Source: Sporosarcina cyprini
GTDB taxonomy: Bacteria; Bacillota; Bacilli; Bacillales_A; Planococcaceae
Direction of reading: 5' to 3'
Assembly (NCBI RefSeq): GCF_022048975.1
Contig: NZ_JAKMHX010000018.1
Coordinates: forward strand, 1-64,000
Length of the DNA stretch: 64,000 nucleotides
The notes beneath the pieces are model-generated. The model saw nothing but the letters and a program-made list of their open reading frames with translations, made no database searches and was not told where the DNA came from. How positions within the stretch are numbered: the first letter of the stretch is position 1; the number at the start of each line of letters is the position of its first letter. Positions 54,647 to 63,180 of this stretch are shown in pieces. Made by a program: the position numbers and the translations under genes.

Positions 54647-56401
54647 ATGAATATTGTACTAACGACTTTAAATGCAAAATACATCCACACCAACCTGGCT
54701 ATCAGATATTTAAAAGCGTATGCCGAGCCGGAACATACACCAATTCTAACAGAGTATACCATTAAGGATCCTACAATGAACATTGTATCAGATATTTATC
54801 AAAAAAAGCCAAATATCGTTGGATTCAGCTTATATATTTGGAACATTGAAGAATCGATTAAAGTCATTCGGATTCTCAAAACCATCGATCCTTCCATCCT
54901 TATTGTAGCGGGAGGACCAGAAGTTACTTATGATTATGATAAGTGGCTGGACCAGGTCCCTGAAATTGATTTAATTGCTATTGGAGAAGGTGAACGCACA
55001 TTTAAACAAATATGTGATTGGCAGGCCGGTAAAATTCCAATGGAGCAAGTACAGGGAATTGCCTATATGGAAAACGGAAAATTAAAGGTCAACACGCCGG
55101 GACCTAAGTTGGATTTGCGTGAGATTCCGACCCCCTTCCGGTTTGAAGAAGATCTGGCAAACTTGCCAAACCGAGTCACCTATATCGAAACAAGCCGAGG
55201 CTGTCCTTTTTCGTGCCAATTTTGCCTTTCTTCCATTGAAGTAGGAGTCCGATATTTCAATCGGGATGCAGTCAAGGAAGATATTCGATTTTTGATGGAT
55301 CATGGCGCACGGACAATAAAATTTGTCGACAGGACATTCAATATTAGCAGAAGCTATGCTATGGAAATGTTTCAGTTTCTCATTGATGAACATCGTCCAG
55401 GGACTGTATTTCAATTTGAAATTACTGGAGACATCATGAGACCTGAAGTCATTGAGTTTTTGAATGAGAACGCCCCTGTCGGTCTCTTTAGATTTGAGAT
55501 CGGTGTTCAATCGACAAACGATGCGACAAATGAACTGGTAAAACGACGCCAAAATTTTGAAAAACTAACCCGGACAGTGCGTATGGTGAAAGAGGGCGGA
55601 AAAATCGCACAGCATTTGGATTTGATTGCAGGATTGCCGGAAGAAAATTACGATTCCTTTAGAAAGACGTTTAATGACGTCTTCGCCCTGCGGCCTGAAG
55701 AACTTCAATTAGGGTTTCTAAAGCTTCTTAGAGGGACTGGTCTGCGGATCCAGGCTGAACAGTATGGATATACTTATGTGGACACAGCGCCGTATGAAAT
55801 TCTTTCCAATAATGTGCTAACCTTCGAGGAGATCATCCGAATCAAACAAACAGAGGATGTATTGGAGAAATATTGGAACGATCAACGGCTTCCTCGGACT
55901 GTTGAATATCTTGTTTCTCAAGTCTTTGAGACACCATTTGATTTCTTCCAACAGTTCGGTACTTTCTGGGAAGAGAAAGGCTGGTCGCGAATTGGGCATC
56001 AATTACAGGATTTATTTATCCGCTTGGACGCTTTCCTTCGAGCGGACGGAAAGGCCGACATGCAAATTGTGGCCAGTTTGATGAAAATGGATTATTTGGC
56101 GCATCACAAGTTCCAGCCTCGTAAGATCTGGTGGGAAGATGTCGTTTCCAAAAAAGTTCTCCTGGCACTCGAAGAACGGTTGCTGAATGACCTTCCACTA
56201 CTTGGAGAGATGAATGGAAATGAAACATGGAATTCCCGGAGCATCCGGAAACAAACTTTCATTACTAAAACCTTTATTGATCCGAAAACAATAGACGCTG
56301 GCCATTATGAAGTCCGCGAAGGATATCTCATTACAGTGTTCCATTCTGACAAAGAACCGTCATTCCTATACTTGGAAGACGAAGCACTTACCTACGCATA
56401 A
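54647..56401 (+). CDS. B12-binding domain radical SAM protein (DUF4080 type)
   Basis: A 584-residue protein with an N-terminal cobalamin-binding-like Rossmann domain (1-140; IVGFSLYIWNIEESI, IVAGGPEV, IGEGERTF), a radical SAM core with Cys186, Cys190 and Cys193 in CPFSCQFC, and a C-terminal DUF4080-like part (about 400-584). It should bind a 4Fe-4S cluster and S-adenosylmethionine and perform a radical methylation or similar reaction. The substrate is unknown. AAAGGAG precedes the ATG. It stands alone with its own terminator. Confidence 0.88.
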   Translation: MNIVLTTLNAKYIHTNLAIRYLKAYAEPEHTPILTEYTIKDPTMNIVSDIYQKKPNIVGFSLYIWNIEESIKVIRILKTIDPSILIVAGGPEVTYDYDKWLDQVPEIDLIAIGEGERTFKQICDWQAGKIPMEQVQGIAYMENGKLKVNTPGPKLDLREIPTPFRFEEDLANLPNRVTYIETSRGCPFSCQFCLSSIEVGVRYFNRDAVKEDIRFLMDHGARTIKFVDRTFNISRSYAMEMFQFLIDEHRPGTVFQFEITGDIMRPEVIEFLNENAPVGLFRFEIGVQSTNDATNELVKRRQNFEKLTRTVRMVKEGGKIAQHLDLIAGLPEENYDSFRKTFNDVFALRPEELQLGFLKLLRGTGLRIQAEQYGYTYVDTAPYEILSNNVLTFEEIIRIKQTEDVLEKYWNDQRLPRTVEYLVSQVFETPFDFFQQFGTFWEEKGWSRIGHQLQDLFIRLDAFLRADGKADMQIVASLMKMDYLAHHKFQPRKIWWEDVVSKKVLLALEERLLNDLPLLGEMNGNETWNSRSIRKQTFITKTFIDPKTIDAGHYEVREGYLITVFHSDKEPSFLYLEDEALTYA

Positions 56402-56409
56402 ACCTATCA

Positions 56410-56448
56410 GGTGGAGAAGAGATGATTCGTTTCTTCTCCACCTTTTTG
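56410..56448 (+). terminator. Terminator of the radical SAM gene
   Basis: GGTGGAGAAGA and TTCTTCTCCACC pair around a short loop; TTTTTG follows. Confidence 0.85.
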
Positions 56449-56463
56449 CATGTAAACGGAAAA

Positions 56464-56521
56464 CAAAAAGAGCTGCTCTAGTTACTAGCTTCGCTAAGTA
56501 ACCGGACAGCTCCTTTTTCAT
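56464..56521 (-). terminator. Terminator of ktrD
   Basis: GGAGCTGTCCGGTTACTTAG pairs imperfectly with CTAGTAACTAGAGCAGCTC, and TTTTTG follows on the minus strand. Confidence 0.7.
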
Positions 56522-56532
56522 TGCAATATTAA

Positions 56533-57888
56533 TTATCCAATAATGACTCGTTCCTTCGGATAATGATACGTGGTCTTATTTGTTTTTCCACCTAATGTAT
56601 AGAGGAAGGAAATGAGACCGACTCGCCCGATAAACATTAAGATCATGATAATCACTTTACCGATAATCGAAAGATCCGATGTAATGCCGAGTGACATTCC
56701 GCAAGTTCCGAATGCGGACGATATTTCAAATAACAATGCCACAACTGGGACGCCAGGCTCCGTTAAAAGCAAAATTAATAATGCCGTCATAACCATCATA
56801 GAAGCCAATAGTATGACTGCATACGAACGAAAGACATCAATTAATTTTATTTGCCGCTTAAAGATATGGATGACATCATTGCCGCGTGCAAAATTGATGA
56901 GGAACAGAATAGCGATCGCGAAAGTCGTCGTCCGGATTCCTCCTCCTACGGAGCTCGGTGAGGCACCGATAAACATGAGCGAGCTGATAAAGATATCAGT
57001 CGCTTCACTGAATTGGGTAATATCGTATGTCGTGAGGCCCGCCGATCGAGATGATACCGAATGGAATAACGCGGTGAAAATCCTTTCGTGCCACGCCATT
57101 CCTTTGAATGAGTGGAACGATTCTAATATAAAGATCATCACTGCCCCCCAAACGAGCAGTAAACCGAATGTAACGGTTGTGATTTTCGTAAACAAAGAAA
57201 ACCGGAAATGCGGTACCTTTCGTGAAAAGAAACTCTTTACCTCAATTAGTACAGGAAACCCGATAGCCCCCGCAATAATTAGAATCATGACGACAGTCTG
57301 GACAAAATAGTCATTGAAATAAGGAAGCAATGACGCCTGGGTAATATCAAAACCAGCATTCGTCGTAGCTGATACCGACATGAACATTCCATTTAAAAAC
57401 GCTGCAGAAGCGGTGTCATAATACTTTAATAGGTACAATGACAAAATGATTCCACCAATCAGTTCAATCAAGAAGATGATGACGACAATCTGTCTGATCA
57501 ATTGAACAACGCCTGCCAGGGAGTATTGATTATGATCCACCATGATCAATTGCCGTTCCCGCAAGCCAATCCTCTTTTTGACCATTAGCCAGAAAAAAGT
57601 GCCGATTGACATAATGCCGATTCCGCCAATTTGCAAGACAATCATCAGCATGCATAATCCGAACACCGAGTAGGTCGCTCCAATATTAATCGGAGACAAG
57701 CCGGTCACACTGACCGCACTGACCGCCGTAAATAAGCTGTCAATGAACGAGACATGGACGCCTGGCTTATAGACTCCAGGCAAATTCAGCAAGAGATACG
57801 AGAAAGCAATTGCTAAAAAGTAATAAAAGACTATGACTTGTGCCGGAGTGAACCTGTATAAACTTTCACGGGTAAATTTCATTGACAT
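56533..57888 (-). CDS. ktrD: Potassium channel transmembrane subunit KtrD
   Basis: A 451-residue TrkH/KtrB-type potassium translocator. Four pore loops with the expected glycines are visible: SAVSVTGLSP, SATTNAGFD, SSRSAGLTT and SAFGTCGMS. About eight membrane helices flank them, and a helix with a short break (LMFIGASPSSVGGGIRTTTFAI) may be the gating loop. The ATG at 57888 has AAGGA five bases upstream. It should work with KtrC (encoded at 17934-18593) as a sodium-dependent potassium channel, under c-di-AMP control through KtrC. No riboswitch is seen upstream. Confidence 0.92.
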   Translation of the reverse strand: MSMKFTRESLYRFTPAQVIVFYYFLAIAFSYLLLNLPGVYKPGVHVSFIDSLFTAVSAVSVTGLSPINIGATYSVFGLCMLMIVLQIGGIGIMSIGTFFWLMVKKRIGLRERQLIMVDHNQYSLAGVVQLIRQIVVIIFLIELIGGIILSLYLLKYYDTASAAFLNGMFMSVSATTNAGFDITQASLLPYFNDYFVQTVVMILIIAGAIGFPVLIEVKSFFSRKVPHFRFSLFTKITTVTFGLLLVWGAVMIFILESFHSFKGMAWHERIFTALFHSVSSRSAGLTTYDITQFSEATDIFISSLMFIGASPSSVGGGIRTTTFAIAILFLINFARGNDVIHIFKRQIKLIDVFRSYAVILLASMMVMTALLILLLTEPGVPVVALLFEISSAFGTCGMSLGITSDLSIIGKVIIMILMFIGRVGLISFLYTLGGKTNKTTYHYPKERVIIG

Positions 57889-57963
57889 CGAGTTCCTTTC
57901 CACCACTTGAAGAGATCCATCTTCCCATTTTAGTGAATTTCAATCAAAAAATAAAGGAAACAT

Positions 57964-58006
57964 GAAAAAATAAATCCGGCGAATCTAATTAAAGAGTCAC
58001 CGGATA
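57964..58006 (-). terminator. Terminator of the TerC/YkoY gene
   Basis: ATCCGGTGACT and TCGCCGGAT pair imperfectly around an AT-rich loop and TTATTTTTT follows on the minus strand. Confidence 0.7.
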
Positions 58007-58015
58007 TCCATATTC

Positions 58016-58771
58016 CTATGCTTTTTTTCTATTTTTTGTGAGGGCGGACAAATACCCACCTATCGCAATAGCTGCGAGCACGATCCAGAACGTCGTTTTC
58101 CACAAAGGTGAATGTGGGAAGGCTTCATCAATAATTTGAAGTTTATGGTGTGCCAATGTGAGGACTACCAACTTCACCCCTACCCAACCAACAATAAGGA
58201 ATGCAGCTGTTTCCAAAGAAGGATACTTCTCAAGAAGCACAACAAATTGTCTCGCCGCAAAACGAATTAAGATCAAACCGACAATACCGCCAAGCAACAT
58301 GACGACAAACTGTCCGCCATTAATGCCCCCGATATGGAAATCTCCAAGCTCCGGCAAAGTGACGGCCAAAGCGACAGCTGCAAGCATGGAATCCAGCGCG
58401 AAGGCAATATCAGCCAATTCGACTTTCAATACCGTCATCCAGAAACCTGATTGTTTTCTCGGTTTATCCACTGCATGTCCTGCATTCTCTTTTCGCTTAT
58501 CATAAATATTTTTGATCGAAATGAACAATAAATAAATAGCTCCCAATGCTTGGATCTGCCAGATGTTCACTAAAAAAGTAATCATGAACAACGCGGTGAA
58601 ACGGAACACAAACGCACCAAGCAACCCATAAAATAAGGCTTTCCGCTGCTGCACTTTCGGCAAGTGCTTGACCATAACAGCCATGACCACAGCATTATCT
58701 GCCGCCAATAACCCCTCCAACACAATTAGTACGACAAGTACCCATGCATACTCCAACAAAATTGCTTCCAA
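58016..58771 (-). CDS. TerC-family membrane protein YkoY (manganese exporter type)
   Basis: A 251-residue membrane protein with about seven to eight hydrophobic helices. The TerC signature LAADNAVVMAVMV with its acidic residue in helix 1 and KVELADIAFALDSMLAAVAL in a later helix are intact; the Asp residues line the metal path. Start is TTG at 58771, seven bases after GAGGAGG. A yybP-ykoY riboswitch lies directly upstream, which senses Mn(II); in Bacillales this class exports Mn or supplies Mn to secreted enzymes. High Mn would allow transcription. Confidence 0.9.
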   Translation of the reverse strand: MEAILLEYAWVLVVLIVLEGLLAADNAVVMAVMVKHLPKVQQRKALFYGLLGAFVFRFTALFMITFLVNIWQIQALGAIYLLFISIKNIYDKRKENAGHAVDKPRKQSGFWMTVLKVELADIAFALDSMLAAVALAVTLPELGDFHIGGINGGQFVVMLLGGIVGLILIRFAARQFVVLLEKYPSLETAAFLIVGWVGVKLVVLTLAHHKLQIIDEAFPHSPLWKTTFWIVLAAIAIGGYLSALTKNRKKA

Positions 58772-58796
58772 AAAAGTTCCTCCTCATTTTTCCAAT

Positions 58797-58828
58797 TAAA
58801 AAAACCCTCACCTAATAAAGGCAAAGGT
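58797..58828 (-). terminator. Riboswitch expression-platform terminator
   Basis: ACCTTTGCC (5' arm) pairs with GGTGAGGGT, including G-T pairs, around TTTATTA; TTTTTTT follows on the minus strand, 26 bases before the TerC start. Confidence 0.75.
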
Positions 58829-58936
58829 CTCGCTAAGTCAGAAATTTGAAGTAAATATCCTGCTATCATAACCGATGGCTGGAGCCATGTACTGACGACT
58901 ATGAAATAGGTTTCCCTATAGCTACTCCCCTTTGAC
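58820..58936 (-). ncRNA. yybP-ykoY manganese riboswitch
   Basis: On the minus strand the leader begins AAAGGGGAGTAGC, contains a hairpin with ACATGGCTCCAGCCATCGGTT-like central sequence (ACATGGCTCC, AGCCATCGGTT), and ends with CTGACTTAGCGAGACCTTTGCC, the conserved 3' half of the yybP-ykoY family. The final segment overlaps the 5' arm of a terminator, so Mn binding would favour the antiterminated form. It lies upstream of a TerC gene, its classical partner. Confidence 0.9.
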
Positions 58937-59125
58937 ATCTGTCAAAAGAATATTAAGTTGTTGGGCCATTTAATAGTAGTATATCATATTCGAGTTCAAA
59001 TATCATGGTCCATTACCTTTTTTTCTTTTGAAACCTTCGGCTTGCGGAGTTGCTATTCGTTTGCCTTACCCCTAGTACTATATGTGAGCGTACAAGTATT
59101 ATGCCTAATTCATTCCATCCGGCAA
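58937..59125. other. Stretch with no recognised gene
   Basis: Between the riboswitch and the transposase remnant, no gene, hairpin or convincing promoter was seen apart from a lone TATACT on the minus strand that could be the -10 of the riboswitch transcript. The part near the remnant does not resemble the rest of the transposase. Confidence 0.5.
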
Positions 59126-59650
59126 TTAGAGAATGAACTGGTTCTGGGTCGCCATCTGCACATTGTATCCGGGTTTCAACTGGCCGTTCTTCATATGGTC
59201 CTCTTTCATCCGCATGAACTTGGCATCCGGGTCGGTTTTCAAAAAGCTATTGCGGTCTCCGAACGTTTCCTGATAGTGCGCGTATTTTGCCTTGCGCGGC
59301 AAGAAGTCTTCACAGATCAATTTGGCAGGTTTTCGTAACACACTGCGACGCCTCCGTAAGGATTTTCGCTTGGAGACGTCTTGTGTCTGTTCGATTTCGC
59401 TCGTCAGTTCCTCTGCCCGTTCCTCCAAGCAGTATTTATTGGCATTGGCCTCGATCTTCGTGCCGTCGAGGAAGTATTCTTCCATGGTGATGTGTTCTTC
59501 TTCGATCAACCGCAGAATCATAGTCTCAACAACTCATCCATCATCCCGCTCATCCGGTTATCCCCAGAAATCATTGATCGTCCGGAAGTCCGGCTGCTGC
59601 ATCGCGGCGAGCCACATGGACGGCAGGTTTTCCTTTCGTAGAGGGTTGTC
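59126..59650 (-). pseudogene. IS1182-family transposase remnant (frameshifted, truncated)
   Basis: Read on the minus strand, fragments of an IS1182 transposase appear in order but in different frames: LPSMWLAAMQQPDFRTINDF ending in a stop, then [10 protein letters not shown] ending in a stop, then [31 protein letters not shown] continuing to [14 protein letters not shown] (motifs split here as [15 protein letters not shown] and [13 protein letters not shown]). At least two frameshifts are present, and the match breaks off at both ends, so the N-terminal and C-terminal thirds are missing. It is not functional. It is the same family as the fragment at the window start. Confidence 0.85.
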
Positions 59651-59707
59651 GTGACTTTATTTAAAAAGGGCGATTTTGTTGTTGTTTTTATACAGCGCAC
59701 TGAGTGG

Positions 59708-59832
59708 ATTGGAGTGGAAGGCGGCGACTCCGGGAGGATCAGCGGGACAGGTGAATCACCCAGCGAGCGCAGCGAGGGGTGTGGTTCACCGCACGCCCTC
59801 CGGAACGCGTCCGCCTGGAACGGAAAGGAACG
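59708..59832. repeat. GC-rich structured repeat (nested inverted repeats)
   Basis: GC-rich island in an AT-leaning region. Inner arms GGTGAATCACCC (59750-59761) and GGGTGTGGTTCACC (59777-59790) enclose CGAGCGCAGCG, and outer arms AGGCGG (59719-59724) and CCGCCT (59811-59816) enclose them. The wording GGAAGGCGGCGACTCC ... GCGTCCGCCTGGAACGG resembles a dispersed repeat common in Bacillaceae and Planococcaceae chromosomes. No gene is supported in it. Confidence 0.7.
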
Positions 59833-59864
59833 GCGGAGAAAAGATCTGCATATTCTTTTTATGA

Positions 59865-59916
59865 GAAAAGGGCTGTCACAGAAACTCAGTTTTCACTGAC
59901 TTTCTGGACAGCCCCT
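59865..59916 (-). terminator. Terminator of the RND pump gene
   Basis: GGGCTGTC-CAGAAA-CAG arms pair with CTG-TTTCTG-GACAGCCC around a short loop and TTTTCTC follows on the minus strand. Confidence 0.75.
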
Positions 59917-59940
59917 GTTTTCGCATGATTTTTTTGATTT

Positions 59941-62900
59941 TCAGTCTCGCACCTGTCGTTTTTTACCGACAGCCCGTCTTCTCGTTTCCCGATCGATCAA
60001 ACTATAGATGATCGGAACAATATAGAGCGTTAAGAAAGTTGAGCTAATCAGGCCTCCGATGACCGCAATGCCCATCGGCTGATTCATTTCTGTTCCTTCC
60101 CCAAGGCCGAGCGCAAGCGGCAATAAGCCAAGTATTGTTGTCAATGCTGTCATAAGAATTGGACGAACCCGGTCTCTTACCGATGCAATAATCGCATCAT
60201 AGGAGGACAAGCCTGCCTGCTTCCGCTGATTGATGTAATCCACCAGTACAATCCCGTTGTTTACAACGATTCCGACAAGAACAAGAATACCGATGACTGC
60301 CGTTACACTAATCGGCGTATTTGTTGCCAGCAGTCCAAGCGATACTCCAATTATCATTAATGGGACAGAAAACATGATGACAAATGGATATTTAAATGAT
60401 TCAAATTGAGCGGCCATTACAATATAAACTAGAACGACTGCAAGCAGCACAGCCAGCAGCATATCATTGATGGCACTTTCAAAAAGTTCACGATCGCCGC
60501 CATAGGACATTTCTGTTTCCTCCGGCAAATCAATTCGATCCATTACTTCATTTACTTTTTTGGTCATATCCCCTAATGATTCATTTGAGGCATATTTTAT
60601 TGTATACGTAACCGAATGGGCTTGATCCACCCGTTGAATGGCAACAGGGCCTTCCTGCACGGAGATCGTAGCTACCGAGCCAAGATCGATGAACGTCCCT
60701 GCTGGTGTACGAAGCTTCAGCTTCTTCAATTTGTCGATGCTGTCCCTGTATTTTTCGTCATACGATACCATGACCGAAACGACTTCGCCACGCTTATCTA
60801 CGATTTGTGTTGCAAATGAACCGCGTGTAATGGAATTGACAGTCTGGGCGATTTGATATGGCGCCAAGCCGGCGTCGGCCGATTTGGCTGGATCCACATC
60901 TATATGAATTTCTTCAATCGTGTCTTGCAGCGTATTGGACACTTCCATGACAGATTTCATTTGGTCCAGTTCTTCATCAATCTTTCTGACCGCTTCATCC
61001 AACCGCTTCTCATTGATGTCCTTCAAGGAGAACGTCAGCGTGTTAGGGGAAGAGCCTGCTGCAGTCTGCATATTAAAGCCGACTTTCGCCTGATCTCCAA
61101 CCGCCTTCATCACTTTCGGCTGGACCTCGTCTACAAATTCAAAAACGGAGCGCTCCCTATCAGCTAGAGGAACAAGCTTGACATACATTTCTGCTGTATT
61201 GGACTCTGAACTTCCTTGCGCCATGCTTTGTTGGGTTCCACCCACTAAGCTGACATAGACTTCAACTTCTTCTTTGTCTTTCAACTCATTCTCAATCTTC
61301 TTGATCACTTCGTTCGTAGCGGATAATGAAGAGCCGTTCGGCAAATCAACAGAAATGCTGAAAAATCCTTCGTCGGTCGGCGGCAAAAATTCAGTTCCCA
61401 CTTTAAATAACCCAAATCCGCTCGCTACTAATAACAGCAAAGTTAAGGCCAGCACAATAAAACGATGCTTCAGTGACCATTTTACGGATCGTTCAAATGT
61501 ATTCCACGACTTCGAACGTCTTCTCCGTGCCTCCAGATTCTTTTGCGGCTTCTTCAGCATTCTGCTTGCCATCATCGGTACGACTGTAAGCGCAACGACT
61601 AGAGAAGCAAATAGGCTGAATGAAATGGTCAATGCAAATTCCGTGAAAATCTGTCCAATCAAACCGCTGATGAAAATGACTGGAACAAAGACGGCTAGCG
61701 TTGTAAGCGTAGAAGCAGTGATGGCGCCAGCAATTTCCTTGGCCCCTTCCTTGGCGGCTTCTCGGGGTGATTTCCCCATGCCAAGATGCCGTTCGATATT
61801 CTCAATAACGACAATCGCGTTATCCACGAGCATCCCGATGCCGAGGGCAAGAGCTCCGAGCGTCATAATGTTCAACGAAAAATGAGCAAAGAACATAAGA
61901 ACAAATGTAACAATGACAGAATAAGGTATCGCAATTCCGATGATAATCGGGCTTTTAATTCCCCGGAGGAACAAGAAAAGCACGATCATAGCAAAGAGTC
62001 CACCTAACAGAAGGGACTGTCCGATGTTGCCAATGGCGAGTTTTACATAATCACCTTGGTCAAACAAAATATCTGCAGTTACCCCTTTAAACTCTTCTTT
62101 CTCCAACTGCTTATCTAAAGCTTCTTTGAAAGCGGTTGACACGGTCGCAGTATTGGCTCCGGATTCTTGCAATACCGACATGAGTACGGCCGACTCGTCA
62201 TTCGCCCGTGTTTCAGACGTCGACTTTGCCTCCATCAAAGCTACGTCTTCTGCTACGTCGGCAATCGTCAGCTTTTCACCTGTCAGTGGATTGGCTCCGA
62301 CTGCCACATTGCGAATATCAGAAATTGTCGTCAGCGTACTTAAAATTCTCGTTGTCAACTGCTTCCCATCTGGTGTCTCAATCGGTTCTCCCGGCATGGA
62401 TACGTTGCCAGCCTGAATCGCTTGAACAATATCGGATTGAACAAGACCGTTCTCTTCTAGCTTCTTTTCATCCAAGATAACTTGGACTTCCTCCACCAAC
62501 TCCCCGGAGACCGTGACACTTGCGACCCCTTTCGTCCTGCGCAGCTCAGTTTCCAGCTGCTCTGCAATTTTCCGGATATCTACATTGTCGCCGGAAGCGC
62601 GAAGGGACAACTGGATCACCGGAAATTGGGCTGGATCGAACTTCATGAAGCGCGGCGCGTTTGCCCCTTCCGGCACGGGAACCTGATCGACCCGCTGCAT
62701 GACATCCAATTGAACATCATCGATGACTGTCGACCAATCAAACATGAGCAGAATAAAGTTGGCACCTTCCTGTGATGAGGACTGCATCGACTTTAAGCCA
62801 GGCGTAGTCGATAAACTATCTTCCAACGGCTTGGTCAATTTCTCACTCACTTCCGTGGAAGAGGCACCTGGATAACTCGTCACCACAACAGCAACCGGCG

Positions 62901-63024
62901 GGTTCAATTCTGGTATCAGGGTAACAGGTATTTTAAAGAAAGATACGGCCCCTAATATGATGACGAGAAACATCGTCACCATCGTGAAAACCGGCCGTTT
63001 AATGGAGAATTCACTAATTTTCAT
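59941..63024 (-). CDS. RND-family efflux transporter (SwrC/AcrB-like)
   Basis: A 1027-residue pump with the RND plan: N-terminal helix (FSIKRPVFTMVTMFLVIILGA), large loop 1, a six-helix block, a repeat of the same pattern after residue 500, and TM4 with GALALGIGMLVDNAIVVIENIE (key Asp present; split as LALGIGMLVDNAIVVIE). In Bacillales the nearest well-known relative is SwrC/YerP, which exports surfactin-like lipopeptides and bile-salt-like compounds; the substrate here is unknown. ATG at 63024 follows AAGGAGA. No membrane-fusion partner gene is adjacent, typical for Gram-positive RND pumps. It has its own terminator. Confidence 0.92.
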   Translation of the reverse strand: MKISEFSIKRPVFTMVTMFLVIILGAVSFFKIPVTLIPELNPPVAVVVTSYPGASSTEVSEKLTKPLEDSLSTTPGLKSMQSSSQEGANFILLMFDWSTVIDDVQLDVMQRVDQVPVPEGANAPRFMKFDPAQFPVIQLSLRASGDNVDIRKIAEQLETELRRTKGVASVTVSGELVEEVQVILDEKKLEENGLVQSDIVQAIQAGNVSMPGEPIETPDGKQLTTRILSTLTTISDIRNVAVGANPLTGEKLTIADVAEDVALMEAKSTSETRANDESAVLMSVLQESGANTATVSTAFKEALDKQLEKEEFKGVTADILFDQGDYVKLAIGNIGQSLLLGGLFAMIVLFLFLRGIKSPIIIGIAIPYSVIVTFVLMFFAHFSLNIMTLGALALGIGMLVDNAIVVIENIERHLGMGKSPREAAKEGAKEIAGAITASTLTTLAVFVPVIFISGLIGQIFTEFALTISFSLFASLVVALTVVPMMASRMLKKPQKNLEARRRRSKSWNTFERSVKWSLKHRFIVLALTLLLLVASGFGLFKVGTEFLPPTDEGFFSISVDLPNGSSLSATNEVIKKIENELKDKEEVEVYVSLVGGTQQSMAQGSSESNTAEMYVKLVPLADRERSVFEFVDEVQPKVMKAVGDQAKVGFNMQTAAGSSPNTLTFSLKDINEKRLDEAVRKIDEELDQMKSVMEVSNTLQDTIEEIHIDVDPAKSADAGLAPYQIAQTVNSITRGSFATQIVDKRGEVVSVMVSYDEKYRDSIDKLKKLKLRTPAGTFIDLGSVATISVQEGPVAIQRVDQAHSVTYTIKYASNESLGDMTKKVNEVMDRIDLPEETEMSYGGDRELFESAINDMLLAVLLAVVLVYIVMAAQFESFKYPFVIMFSVPLMIIGVSLGLLATNTPISVTAVIGILVLVGIVVNNGIVLVDYINQRKQAGLSSYDAIIASVRDRVRPILMTALTTILGLLPLALGLGEGTEMNQPMGIAVIGGLISSTFLTLYIVPIIYSLIDRETRRRAVGKKRQVRD

Positions 63025-63133
63025 TTACACGTCTCCTTCACATCTCTACAGCATTATCTCAATCATATTGAAAGCTTTCTGCAACTTCAATTCGCAGGCT
63101 TCCGTTTTTAAAATATTTACCGATTTGTCACAA

Positions 63134-63168
63134 ATAAAAATGGTCCGGACACATCGTTGCCGGACCAT
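63134..63168 (-). terminator. Terminator of prfC
   Basis: TGGTCCGG and CCGGACCA form an eight-pair stem and TTTTTATTTG follows on the minus strand. Confidence 0.85.
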
Positions 63169-63180
63169 CATTGATTTATT

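Noticed and set aside
56612..57310. 232-residue plus-strand frame inside ktrD
   Set aside because: It is the antisense of a transporter with intact pore loops and has no ribosome site.
57889..58010. c-di-AMP (ydaO-type) riboswitch upstream of ktrD
   Set aside because: The space is only about 120 bases, holds the TerC terminator and shows none of the conserved blocks of that riboswitch.
59651..59899. 82-residue frame across the GC-rich repeat
   Set aside because: The frame follows a structured repeat with no ribosome site; the open frame is explained by the GC-rich composition.
61274..61885. 203-residue plus-strand frame inside the RND gene
   Set aside because: Antisense shadow of an intact RND transporter.
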